A stretch of DNA of 64,000 nucleotides, taken from the NCBI RefSeq assembly GCF_027497175.1, contig NZ_CP114901.1, forward strand, positions 5,394,001 through 5,458,000, written 5' to 3'. Shown in pieces: positions 51,142-59,943 of the stretch. Each line of letters opens with the position of its first letter. The first letter of the stretch is position 1. Made by a program: the position numbers and the translations under genes. The notes beneath the pieces are model-generated. The model was not told the DNA's origin, made no database searches, and saw nothing but the letters and a program-made list of their open reading frames with translations. Source of the stretch: Verrucosispora sp. WMMD573. GTDB taxonomy: Bacteria > Actinomycetota > Actinomycetes > Mycobacteriales > Micromonosporaceae.

Positions 51142-52328
51142 CGTGCCCGCCCGTCGGTCACTGGCCGCCGCGCCCACCAGTCGGCGGCGAAACGCTCGAT
51201 GTGTTCGGTCGCGCGCCGCGCCGCTTCCCCGGCGGCGGCCGGAGCGGGGTTACGGGGTGGCCGCCGCACGGCCCGCTCCAACGCCGCGGCGACGTTGGCC
51301 GGGGACCAGTCCCGGAAGTCCACCCATTCGCCGACGCCCCGTACGGCCGCTCGGGCTCCGTTGTCCGACCGGTCACCACCCGCGGAGACGATCACCTGTG
51401 GTATTCCGAGCTCGACGCACCGCGCGAGGGTGCCGATGCCGCCGTGGTGGATGACCGCCAACGATCGCGTGAACAGCTCGTGGTAGTTGGCGCCGGGCAG
51501 CCACGTGACCCGGCCACGCTCGGCTGGGCCGAGCAGGTCCGCGAACGGCGTCACGACAGTGACCGGATGTCCGGTGGCCATCGCGCCGGCCACCGTGACC
51601 GCGTAGAAGTCGTCCTGCAGCATCCGGCCGGTGCCACCGGTCACCAGCACCGACGGCCGGGCCGGCGCGGCAGTCCGCCCGGCCGGGGCGAAGCGGTAGC
51701 GGTCGCCATTGAGGAATCCGCAGCAGTGCACTCCCGTGGGCACCGACTCGCCAGCCCGGTCGAACCAGTCCGGCCAGCCGGCCAGATCCAGGTCGGGCGG
51801 GCGGAAGAGAGCCTCCCCGTCAACGGGCAGCCCCACCTCGTGGCGCACCTGCCGGAGGCCGTCGCCGAGGCCGGCCCGATAGTTGTAGGAGGCCATCGGC
51901 CAGGTCATGTACTGGATGGGCGAGAGGGCCAACCAGACGGCCGGGACATCGGTGAGCTCCGCTGCCAGCAGCACGGACAGCGCCGAGGTGTGCCGGCCGA
52001 CCAGCACGGTCCGACCCGGCTCGACTGCCGCGGTCAGCGCCTCGGTCTCCAACGACAACTGCTCCCACAGCCCACAGTCCTGGTAGAAGTCGCGCAGGTC
52101 GGCCGGTCCCCTCAGGCACAGCAGCCGGGGCGTGGCAGCCAGCAGGGACTGTTCCGAGTCGGCGTCGTCGATCGGAATGAACTCCGCTCCGGCCGCGGTC
52201 ACCGCCGGCCCATAACGCTGGTGGGTGAGCACGGTCGCCTGGTGCCGGCGCTCGACCATCGTGCCGGCGAGGCTGAGGAAGGGCAACACGTCGCCGTCGG
52301 TGCCGTGGGTGACGATCAGTACCCGCAT
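51138..52328 (-). CDS. GT1 (MGT-type) glycosyltransferase
   Basis: A 396-residue natural-product glycosyltransferase: VLIVTHGTDGDVLPFLSLAGTM at the N-terminus and LAVIHHGGIGTLARCVELGIPQVIV as the nucleotide-sugar site. The ATG at 52328 has GGGAGG seven bases upstream. Family members decorate aglycones with NDP-sugars. No sugar biosynthesis genes lie in the window, so the donor comes from primary metabolism or another locus. Confidence 0.93.
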   Translation of the reverse strand: MRVLIVTHGTDGDVLPFLSLAGTMVERRHQATVLTHQRYGPAVTAAGAEFIPIDDADSEQSLLAATPRLLCLRGPADLRDFYQDCGLWEQLSLETEALTAAVEPGRTVLVGRHTSALSVLLAAELTDVPAVWLALSPIQYMTWPMASYNYRAGLGDGLRQVRHEVGLPVDGEALFRPPDLDLAGWPDWFDRAGESVPTGVHCCGFLNGDRYRFAPAGRTAAPARPSVLVTGGTGRMLQDDFYAVTVAGAMATGHPVTVVTPFADLLGPAERGRVTWLPGANYHELFTRSLAVIHHGGIGTLARCVELGIPQVIVSAGGDRSDNGARAAVRGVGEWVDFRDWSPANVAAALERAVRRPPRNPAPAAAGEAARRATEHIERFAADWWARRPVTDGRAR

Positions 52329-52376
52329 GGCCGCGCCTCCCAGATCCACGTCCGCCGCAGTAGTGATCGACCGCCG

Positions 52377-52682
52377 TCAGCGCACATCGCTGTGACGACC
52401 TTCCATGAGGTCGTCGATCAGGCCGGCCATATTGGTGATCGTCACGTCTATCCGGAACAACTCGTCCAAAGGCACCTCGACGCCGAACTGATCGCGCACC
52501 CGGCCGATGAGGCGCACCACCGCCAGTGACGTCGCGCCGAGGTCGAACAGATCCTCGTCGTGATTCGCCGGCGCCACCCCGAGGACGCTGGTCCAGAGGT
52601 TCTCCAGCACTTCCGATGTCGACAATTCCCGGCTTCCCGTCACATCCTCGGCGGTGCTCCCACCATTGCTGGTCCTCGCCAT
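52377..52682 (-). CDS. Stand-alone peptidyl/acyl carrier protein
   Basis: A 101-residue carrier protein with NHDEDLFDLGATSLAVVRLIGRVRDQFGVEVPLDELF, the Ser of GATS being the phosphopantetheine site. The ATG has a strong GGAGG seven bases upstream. It could be loaded with glycine by the stand-alone adenylation domain encoded seven kilobases upstream in the same operon. Confidence 0.93.
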   Translation of the reverse strand: MARTSNGGSTAEDVTGSRELSTSEVLENLWTSVLGVAPANHDEDLFDLGATSLAVVRLIGRVRDQFGVEVPLDELFRIDVTITNMAGLIDDLMEGRHSDVR

Positions 52683-52722
52683 TCGGCCTCCTACGTACAT
52701 CAATGAATCTAGCCGACCACCC

Positions 52723-54537
52723 CTAGCGATACGAGTTCGCCTGCAGCGTGAAGAGTTCCGCGTAGAGCCCGTCCCTCGCCATCAGCGAGTCATGATCGCC
52801 AGATTCGACGATCCTCCCGTCGCCGATCACGAGGATCACATCAGCCATGCGTACGGTCGAGAATCGGTGTGAGATCAGCAACGTGATGCCACCGGACTTC
52901 TTGCCGATCCGGCGGGCGCTTTCGGCGTACTGCTCGAAGAGCGAGTGCTCGGCCTGGGCGTCCAGCGCCGCGGTCGGCTCGTCCAGTACGAGCAGCAGCG
53001 GGCCCTCACGCATCATCGCCCGGCCCAGAGCCAGCTTCTGCCACTGCCCGCCCGAGAGTTCCGCGCCGTCGGTGTAGGACTTGCCGAGCTGCGTGTCCAG
53101 GCCATCCGGGAGTTGGGTCACGATTCCGCCGGAGCGGGCCCGCGCCAGGCCCCGCAGAGCGGCCTCCCGGTCGTCCAACACGGTCAGGTCGCCGACCGCC
53201 ACCGCCCGTTGGGCCGTCAGCTCGAACCGGACGAAGTCCTGGAAGCCGGCGGCGATCCGCGACCGCCACCGATCCAGTGGTACGCGCTGAAGATCCACTC
53301 CGTCGACCTTGATCGTGCCCGCGGTGGGTTGGTAGAACCGGCAGAGCAGCTTCACCAGGGTGGTCTTGCCGGAACCGTTCTCTCCCACCAGGGCGACCGT
53401 CGTGCCCGCCGGCAGGTGCAGATTGACATCAGCGAGCACCGGTCGGTCGGTGCCCGGATAGGTGAACCCGACGTCGACAAGGTCGATTCCGCCTGAGATG
53501 GTCGACGGCAGCTCTTCGTCGGCCGGCTCAGGCGCCTGGCGCGCGATCAGTTCACGCAACCACCGCAACCGGCTCAGGGCCTGCGCCATCCGCTGCAGGT
53601 CGCCGAGCAGCATCACCCCCTGGGTCACCTGATGATTGACCTGCGTCGCCAGCGCGATGACCAGCACCACGTCGCCGACCGTGGCCCGGTTGGCCGCCGC
53701 GTCCCGGACGACCAGCAGTACCGCGGCGATGTAGGCCAGCGAGAACACCAGTTGTCCGCCGATGAGCAGCGCCGTCGCGCGCCACTCGGCCCGCGCGTGT
53801 ACTTCGCTGGCCGCCGCCCAGGAGTTCGCATGGCGGCGGAGCAGCAGGTCGCGAGCGCGGCTGACCCGGATCTCCTTGGCCGCGTCGGCACTGGTCGCGA
53901 GGCCGAAGAGATGCCGCGCGCGCCGGGTGTGCGCGGCGGCGTCGTCCCGGGCCTGACCGCGCAGGCGCTGACCACGTTGGCTAGCCAGCACGGGCGCGAC
54001 AGCGGCCAGCGGCAGCAACAACAGCAGCGGCTCCAGCTCCGCCAGAACGACGCCGGTCACCACCATCGCCAAGCCGAGCGACACTGTGGACAGCAGGCCG
54101 GACATGCCGCTCCAGCCCAACCGGGGCAGCTCCTGACGGAGCACCGCGATGCGGTCCGAGTACTCCGCGCGCTCGTGGTGCGCCAGGCCCGCGGAGCCGT
54201 TCGCCAACTCGATCAGTTCGCAGTCGAACTGGAGCGTGTTCAGCTCCGACAACTCGAAGTAGGCGACGTGGGCGAAGTGCCCCATCGTCAGCACGCAGAT
54301 GGCCAGCACCGCAACCGCCAGCCCACCCGCGACGGCGGAGCCGACGTCCTGCTGGAGCACCGCGTCGGTGGTGACCTTCAACGCCAACGCCCCCAGCGGG
54401 GCCGCGACTGCGCTCAACAGCATCAGCACCACCGCGGTGGCGGTCTTGGCCCGGCCCTGCCGCCACGCCAGGCGCAGGACCGTCACGCAGCTGACCAGCG
54501 TCTCCCACTGGACGCTGTCCCTGCCGAGCCTGCTCAT
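52723..54537 (-). CDS. ABC exporter half-transporter (permease-ATPase fusion), second subunit
   Basis: A 604-residue protein with an N-terminal six-helix transmembrane domain and a C-terminal ATPase: Walker A GENGSGKTTL, signature ELSGGQWQKLAL, Walker B LLLVLDEPTAALD and switch His in LISHRFSTV. Its ATG overlaps the stop of the companion subunit. The pair probably forms a heterodimeric exporter for the product or a peptide-like intermediate and would provide self-resistance. Confidence 0.93.
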   Translation of the reverse strand: MSRLGRDSVQWETLVSCVTVLRLAWRQGRAKTATAVVLMLLSAVAAPLGALALKVTTDAVLQQDVGSAVAGGLAVAVLAICVLTMGHFAHVAYFELSELNTLQFDCELIELANGSAGLAHHERAEYSDRIAVLRQELPRLGWSGMSGLLSTVSLGLAMVVTGVVLAELEPLLLLLPLAAVAPVLASQRGQRLRGQARDDAAAHTRRARHLFGLATSADAAKEIRVSRARDLLLRRHANSWAAASEVHARAEWRATALLIGGQLVFSLAYIAAVLLVVRDAAANRATVGDVVLVIALATQVNHQVTQGVMLLGDLQRMAQALSRLRWLRELIARQAPEPADEELPSTISGGIDLVDVGFTYPGTDRPVLADVNLHLPAGTTVALVGENGSGKTTLVKLLCRFYQPTAGTIKVDGVDLQRVPLDRWRSRIAAGFQDFVRFELTAQRAVAVGDLTVLDDREAALRGLARARSGGIVTQLPDGLDTQLGKSYTDGAELSGGQWQKLALGRAMMREGPLLLVLDEPTAALDAQAEHSLFEQYAESARRIGKKSGGITLLISHRFSTVRMADVILVIGDGRIVESGDHDSLMARDGLYAELFTLQANSYR

Positions 54538-56405
54538 CGCGCCTGCCTCCCGTCCACGGCGAAACGGTCGGCCTGCAGGTGGAACAGCCCGGCGTAACGG
54601 CCGCCGGCAGCCATCAGACTCTCGTGCGTGCCGTCCTCGATCACCCGCCCATGTTCAAGCACCACAATCCGGTCGGCGTGCCGGACGCTTGAGAAGCGGT
54701 GGGAGACGAGCACGCTCGTGACACCCCGGGTCAGTTCCACGAAGCGGGCGAAGAACTCCGCCTCGGCCCGGATGTCCAGGGCGCTCGTCGGTTCGTCGAG
54801 AACCAGCAACCGGGCCCCCGCGGCGACGGCGAAGAGGCTGCGGGCGATGGCTACCCGCTGCCACTGCCCGCCGGAGAGATCAGCGCCGCCCTCGTACTCA
54901 CGGGACAGGGTGGTGTCCAGGCCGTGCGGCAGCGCGGTGAGCGCGTCGGCGATGCCGGCCCGCTCGGCGGCGGCCAGCACCCGCGCGTCGTCCACCGGCA
55001 CCTCCACCGCGCCCAGCGCGATGTTGTCGGTGGCGCTGAACTCGTAACGGGTGAAGTCCTGGAAGATGACCGCGAGCTGCCGGCGCCAGGATTCCACGTC
55101 GAAGGTCGCCAGGTCGACGCCGTCGACCAGCACCGACCCGGCTGTCGGCTCGTAGAGACGGGCGAGCAACTTCACAAGCGTCGTCTTGCCCGCGCCGTTG
55201 AGGCCGACGATGGCGGTGCACTCACCCGCACGCAGCTGCAGGTCGAGTCCCGCCAAAACCGGCCGGCCGGCGTCCGGGTACTGGAAGGACACACCCTCGA
55301 AGCGGATGTCACGGACCGGCAGCCCGGCGGCGTCCAGGCCAGCGGTGTCGGCGATGTCCTCGGCCCGCCGGGACCGGAGACGATGCTCGAACGTCTCCAG
55401 CGCGCTGACCGACGTCATGCCGAACTGGGTGTTGGCGTCGGACTCCGGGTAGTGCTCGCCGAGCAGCAGCGCGGCGACGGTGGCCTGCAGCCCCAACGCC
55501 ACCTCGGCCAGGCTCAGCTGGCCCTGCGCACCGGCGTAGGCGATCGACGCCGCCACCGCACCGCCGATCAGTAGCCCGAGGGCCAGGTAGCCGAAGAACG
55601 GGAACAGGTAGATCCGGCGCCGCTGCGCCCACACGGGCCGGATGACATCAAGGTAGTTGCGGCGATATTCCCCGGTCAGCCAGCCGACCAGACCGAACAC
55701 CCGGATCTCCTTGGCCGCCATCGGGCGGGTTGCCACATCCCGGAAGTAGTCGGCTTCCCGCTCGCTGGCCAGGACCTCACGCCACACCCGAGAGTACCGG
55801 CGCATGCCGCCGCGCTGCCCGTAGCGGAACGCCATGGCGGCGGCGAAGACACCGACACCGGCGAGCACGTCGGTGACGCTGGCCACCAGCGCGGCGAACG
55901 CGACCAGGCGCAGATACCGGGCGATCAGCGCCAGCATGCCGGCGGTGGCGTGCCCGGGTGTCTGGAACCGGGACTCGAGCTTGCGGGTGGCCTCGCGGAG
56001 CAGGTCGAGCGTCTGCTGATCCTCCAACGGCGCCAGCCCGGTGGTGGAGAGGGATGCGGTCATGAGCCGGGACTCGAAATAGCCGTCCACCCTGCGCTGC
56101 ATCTTCTCGCCGAGCACCACCTGCAACGGGGTGAGGGTCTGCTGGGCCAGGAAGACAGCGCACGTCCAGCCCAGCACGACGGTCACGCCGGACCAGCCGC
56201 CGCCGGACGCGTCGGTCACCGCGTCGGCGACCCGCCCGGCCAGCAGGCTGCTGAGGATCACGAAGGCCACCGGCAACGCGGCGAGGGCCACGTTGACGGC
56301 GACAAGGATGCTGACCAGTCCGAGCCCGGCGTGTGGGAGTTGACGCACGATCAGGATCCGTGGCCTGACCGCCTCATCGAGATACGTCTCCCACCGGGTC
56401 CGCAC
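54534..56405 (-). CDS. ABC exporter half-transporter (permease-ATPase fusion), first subunit
   Basis: A 623-residue half-transporter with six membrane helices in the first 330 residues and an ATPase with GLNGAGKTTLVKLLARL, DLSGGQWQRVAIARSL, LLVLDEPTSALD and LVSHRFSSVRHADR. It is coupled to the next gene by ATGA. There is no peptidase (C39) domain, so leader removal, if any, would have to be done by another enzyme. Confidence 0.93.
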   Translation of the reverse strand: MRTRWETYLDEAVRPRILIVRQLPHAGLGLVSILVAVNVALAALPVAFVILSSLLAGRVADAVTDASGGGWSGVTVVLGWTCAVFLAQQTLTPLQVVLGEKMQRRVDGYFESRLMTASLSTTGLAPLEDQQTLDLLREATRKLESRFQTPGHATAGMLALIARYLRLVAFAALVASVTDVLAGVGVFAAAMAFRYGQRGGMRRYSRVWREVLASEREADYFRDVATRPMAAKEIRVFGLVGWLTGEYRRNYLDVIRPVWAQRRRIYLFPFFGYLALGLLIGGAVAASIAYAGAQGQLSLAEVALGLQATVAALLLGEHYPESDANTQFGMTSVSALETFEHRLRSRRAEDIADTAGLDAAGLPVRDIRFEGVSFQYPDAGRPVLAGLDLQLRAGECTAIVGLNGAGKTTLVKLLARLYEPTAGSVLVDGVDLATFDVESWRRQLAVIFQDFTRYEFSATDNIALGAVEVPVDDARVLAAAERAGIADALTALPHGLDTTLSREYEGGADLSGGQWQRVAIARSLFAVAAGARLLVLDEPTSALDIRAEAEFFARFVELTRGVTSVLVSHRFSSVRHADRIVVLEHGRVIEDGTHESLMAAGGRYAGLFHLQADRFAVDGRQAR

Positions 56406-56473
56406 GCGCGCTCCTTCCAGTCGAGGTTTCCGTCATCGCTGCCACCCGGCCCGGCCACCGGCCTGCGCCGCCC

Positions 56474-57562
56474 TCAGGACGGTTTGCGGCCAACCGTGAG
56501 ACCATGCTCGTAGGGCAGGTCGCGGACCGTGTCGACCTCGGTGAAGCCCGCCTCGCACAGCCACCGTTCGTAGTCAGCGGCCGGGTAGGTCATGCCCTCC
56601 CCCGTCGCCAGTGCGGTGAGGTAGATGGCCAGCCGGGACGAGTAGAGGCCCTGCGTCTCGTCGTCCGTGGGGTTGAAGCCGTAAACGAGCAGGCGCCCAC
56701 CGGGCGGCAGCGCGTCGAACGCCTTGCGGGCCAGGGAGAGGATCCGCTCCCCGGCGAACACCTCCAACACGTGACTGAACAGCGCCGTGTCCGCGCCGCC
56801 CGGAAACGCGTCGGTGAAGAGGTCGCCGGCCTGTACGTCGATGCGCGGGTGCGGGCCGATCCGCTCCGCAGCACGGGCCGCGACGCTGGGAACGTCAAAC
56901 AGTGTGACCCGCAGGTGCGGAAAACGTTCGGTGATCGCGAGCGATGTGGTGCCGTCGCCGCCGCCCAGATCGAGCAGATGCCGGGCCTCGTCGAGGCGGG
57001 CGTGCTCCAGCAGCCCCGGTAGCGACTGCACGGTGAACGCGGACATGGCCCGGTGCAGCACCGCCTCGGTGGCCGGGCTGTGTTCCAGCCGCTGGTAGAG
57101 CGTCGGCTCCTGCCCGGGGTACCGGTCCAGTGCGGTATTGGTGCCGTCGCGCATCGCGGCGGTCAGCTCGGCGAACGCCGGATAGTAGATGCGCTGCCAC
57201 CCGACGAGGATGTCGCGCCAGTCGGCCGCCCCGGACCCGGCGAACGCCCGCCGGGCGAAGTCCGTGTTGTGGTACCCGTCGGCGTCGCGCTCGACGAGTC
57301 CGCTGGCGCACAGGGCCAGCATGAGCACCCGGAGCCGAGCGTGGGCAACGCCGGTGCGAGCGCTGAGTCTCTCCAGGCTGGGTGGCCGCTCGTCCTCCAA
57401 CGCCGCGAAAAGGTCGATCTCGATCGCCGTGACCAGGGCATTGAACAGCGCCGGACCATTGACGATAAGGGAGAAGCGGTCAAACAGCGGGTCCTGGTGC
57501 AGTGCGGTCACCGCCGCCACGTTGGCGTCGTTCATCAGGACGTCAGAAACATTTCTCGGCAT
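56474..57562 (-). CDS. SAM-dependent methyltransferase (O-methyltransferase family 2 with dimerisation domain)
   Basis: A 362-residue enzyme with an N-terminal winged-helix dimerisation domain (NALVTAIEIDLFAALEDERPPSLERLSARTGV) and a SAM domain: LLDLGGGDGTTSLAITERFPHLRVTLFDVP, SHVLEVF and GGRLLVYGF. The ATG at 57562 has GGGGGA upstream. The family includes O- and C-methyltransferases acting on phenols and aromatic amino acids, so the Dpg ring or its hydroxyls are candidate sites; S-methylation of a released thiol is another option. Confidence 0.9.
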   Translation of the reverse strand: MPRNVSDVLMNDANVAAVTALHQDPLFDRFSLIVNGPALFNALVTAIEIDLFAALEDERPPSLERLSARTGVAHARLRVLMLALCASGLVERDADGYHNTDFARRAFAGSGAADWRDILVGWQRIYYPAFAELTAAMRDGTNTALDRYPGQEPTLYQRLEHSPATEAVLHRAMSAFTVQSLPGLLEHARLDEARHLLDLGGGDGTTSLAITERFPHLRVTLFDVPSVAARAAERIGPHPRIDVQAGDLFTDAFPGGADTALFSHVLEVFAGERILSLARKAFDALPPGGRLLVYGFNPTDDETQGLYSSRLAIYLTALATGEGMTYPAADYERWLCEAGFTEVDTVRDLPYEHGLTVGRKPS

Positions 57563-57653
57563 GACAAGTATCCCCCATCCTTGTCGATCGTCCCCTGGTC
57601 CGAACTTCACTGGATCGTACGTCATGACGCTTATCAATGTTAATGGGTAAAAC

Positions 57654-58343
57654 TCACCGCGTATCGAGCCGCAGGAATTCCTCGGCCAAGTTGTCCGCGC
57701 CGAGGTTGTGCTGCTGGGCGACCTCCCGACCCCAATTCCGCAGGAACTCCTCCACGTCCGACCCCGCACCGGCCAGCTGGGACTCGTGGCAGCGCACGGC
57801 GCGCACCTTCGTCGCGAACCAGGCCCGGATGTCGACCGGCCAGTCGCACTCCTCGGTGCCGTGCAGCCACACCTCCGGTACGACATACGGCTCCAGGCCC
57901 TGATCGAGCAGGTCACCGTAGGAGCGTGGGTTTCGTGCGTCCGGGTAGACCGCCGAGAGGGCGGCCTCGCCGACCGCGGTGTGGTCCGGATGGCTGGACC
58001 GCAGGCCACGCAGGTTGCGCCGCGGCGAATGGGTTATCAGCAGATCGGGGCGGAGAGCGCGGATGCTCGCGGTGATGTCCCGCCGGAGGTCGGGACTCGG
58101 TCGCACTCCTCCGTCCGGGTGGTCGAGGAAGTCGACTGATGACACGCCGAGCACCGCCGCCGCGGCCTGTTGCTCCCGGCGCCGCAACGACGTGTCGACC
58201 TCACCGACCGGCAGGCCGGCCTCACCACTCGTGGCGACCAGCAGCGACACCCGGTCACCCTGTGCGACCAGCGCGGCGATGGTTCCGCCGCAGGCGAAGT
58301 CGGCGTCGTCCGGGTGGGCCGAGACGACCAGCACCCGCCTCAT
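57654..58343 (-). CDS. PIG-L/LmbE-family N-acetylhydrolase or amidase
   Basis: A 229-residue zinc hydrolase with SAHPDDADFACGG at the N-terminus and SSHPDHTAVGEAAL further on, the two zinc-ligand motifs of the family. The ATG overlaps the A-domain stop (ATGA). Members deacetylate GlcNAc-containing compounds (MshB) or cleave mycothiol S-conjugates (Mca, LmbE). With two glycosyltransferases, deacetylation of a transferred GlcNAc is possible; with the DinB and MalY-type genes, mycothiol conjugate cleavage is possible. The sequence does not decide. Confidence 0.92.
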   Translation of the reverse strand: MRRVLVVSAHPDDADFACGGTIAALVAQGDRVSLLVATSGEAGLPVGEVDTSLRRREQQAAAAVLGVSSVDFLDHPDGGVRPSPDLRRDITASIRALRPDLLITHSPRRNLRGLRSSHPDHTAVGEAALSAVYPDARNPRSYGDLLDQGLEPYVVPEVWLHGTEECDWPVDIRAWFATKVRAVRCHESQLAGAGSDVEEFLRNWGREVAQQHNLGADNLAEEFLRLDTR

Positions 58344-59827
58344 GCGGCCACCCGACGGGCCAGTGACCCACGGTCGACTTTTCCGTTGGCGCTCAGTGGC
58401 AGCGCGTCGAGGACCCGGACCTCGCGGGGGTGCATCGACGCCGGCAGCCGGTCGCGCAGCGCCCCGACCACCCGCCGAACGACGTCCTCGGCTGACACCG
58501 GGACCGCTCCGGCAATGACACTTGCCGCCACGAAGAGGTGCAGCGCGTCGTCGTGGATCAGTGCCACGGCGGCGCTCACCCCCGGCACCTCGACGGCGAC
58601 CGCCTCGATCTCGCCCAGCTCGATCCGTACGCCGTGCAGCTTGACCTGCGAGTCGCGCCGGTGCAGCCACACCAGGTCCGCGCCGCGGCGGCGGACGATG
58701 TCGCCGGTGGCGTACATCCTCGCGCCCGGCACCGGCGACCACGGATCGGGCAGGAAATGCCGGGCGGTCAGCTCGCGCCGGTTGTAGTAGCCCTCCGCGA
58801 CCGCCGGGCCGCCGATGTACAACTCACCCTCGTCGGTCGGGTTCAGGTCGTCGTCCAGGACGTGAACGGTCGCGTGTCGCATCGGCCCGCCGATGCAGAC
58901 CTCGTCGCCGTCGATCCGCCATGCCGTCGACCAGATCGTCGCTTCCGTCGGGCCGTACATGTTGTACGCGACGGCGGGTAGACCGGCGAGTTCCGCGGCG
59001 AGTGCCCGGGGTAGGTCCTCGCCGCCGCACAACAGCGTCTGACCGGCGGTGATCCGCACCCCCGCGTCGAGCAGCAGCCGCCAACCGGTCGGGGTCGCCT
59101 GCACCAGACTGGGCTGCGCCGAGGAGATCAGCTCGGCCAGTGACCGGGAGTTCATCAGCCAGGTCTGCGGGGCCACCACACAGGTGCCACCCCGGGTGAG
59201 TGGAAGGAATATCTCCAGCCCGGCGATGTCGAACGACAGCGGAGTGCTGAACAGCACCCGCTGGTGCGCGGCCGCCGGCAACAGCTCGGCCGTGGCGTCG
59301 ATGAAGCTCGCCAGGTTGCGGTGGGTCACCGCGACGCCCTTGGGCTGCCCGGTGGATCCGGAGGTGTAGATGATGTAGGCGATGTCGCCGGGCCGGCCGA
59401 CACCACCGGTATCGATGCGAGGGGCGGCCGCCAGTAGCGTGGCCCCGTCCACCACCGGGACGGTCACCTCCGCCAGGGCCCGTCCGGTGCCGGGTCCGGC
59501 CACCACACAGCGCAGCCGCACATCGACGGCCATGAAGGCCAGTCGGGTGGCGGGGTTCTTGCTGTCCATCGGCACGTAGGCGGCCCCCACCGACCAGATG
59601 CCGAGCAGTACGGCCAACAGGTCGCTACCGCGGCCCAGACACACGCCGACGTGGTCGCCCTCCCGCACGCCCTGGTCGTGGAGCGCGGATGCGACACGGG
59701 CCACCCGCTCGCCCAACTCACCGTAGGTGAGCTGATGGTCCGACTCGCGTATGGCTACCCGGTCCGGCCCCTGGCGTACCTGGAACCAAAAGCGTTGCTC
59801 CAGTGTGTCCACCGGATGACCGTCCAT
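58340..59827 (-). CDS. Stand-alone NRPS adenylation domain, predicted glycine-activating
   Basis: A 495-residue complete adenylation domain: YIIYTSGSTGQPKGV (A3), FDIAGLEIF (A4), NMYGPTEATIW (A5), YATGDIVRR (A7), LHRRDSQVKLHGVRIELGEIE (A8) and LPLSANGKVDRGSL (A10 with Lys). Lining up with PheA by eye, the pocket residues read D-I-L-Q-L-G-M-I-W-K, nearly the classical glycine code. The ATG at 59827 fits the domain edge but has no ribosome site. Another ATG at 59947 overlaps the S41 stop as ATGA and would add 40 Arg-rich residues. There is no carrier domain on the protein, so it must load one in trans. Confidence 0.93.
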   Translation of the reverse strand: MDGHPVDTLEQRFWFQVRQGPDRVAIRESDHQLTYGELGERVARVASALHDQGVREGDHVGVCLGRGSDLLAVLLGIWSVGAAYVPMDSKNPATRLAFMAVDVRLRCVVAGPGTGRALAEVTVPVVDGATLLAAAPRIDTGGVGRPGDIAYIIYTSGSTGQPKGVAVTHRNLASFIDATAELLPAAAHQRVLFSTPLSFDIAGLEIFLPLTRGGTCVVAPQTWLMNSRSLAELISSAQPSLVQATPTGWRLLLDAGVRITAGQTLLCGGEDLPRALAAELAGLPAVAYNMYGPTEATIWSTAWRIDGDEVCIGGPMRHATVHVLDDDLNPTDEGELYIGGPAVAEGYYNRRELTARHFLPDPWSPVPGARMYATGDIVRRRGADLVWLHRRDSQVKLHGVRIELGEIEAVAVEVPGVSAAVALIHDDALHLFVAASVIAGAVPVSAEDVVRRVVGALRDRLPASMHPREVRVLDALPLSANGKVDRGSLARRVAA

Positions 59828-59943
59828 TTCGGTTGACGTGCGGTCCGTGATGACCCGGCCGCCGATGTGGCGGCCGGCGCGCGGCGGTCGCCCGGGCGGC
59901 CACCGGGACGAACGCCCCCGCCCGTCCGCCACGGCAAGCCACC

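Noticed and set aside
49975-58343. GT4 plus PIG-L read as housekeeping mycothiol biosynthesis (MshA/MshB)
   Set aside because: No MshC or MshD is present, the genes sit inside a biosynthetic operon, and the PIG-L protein is shorter than typical MshB. A specialised role is more likely.
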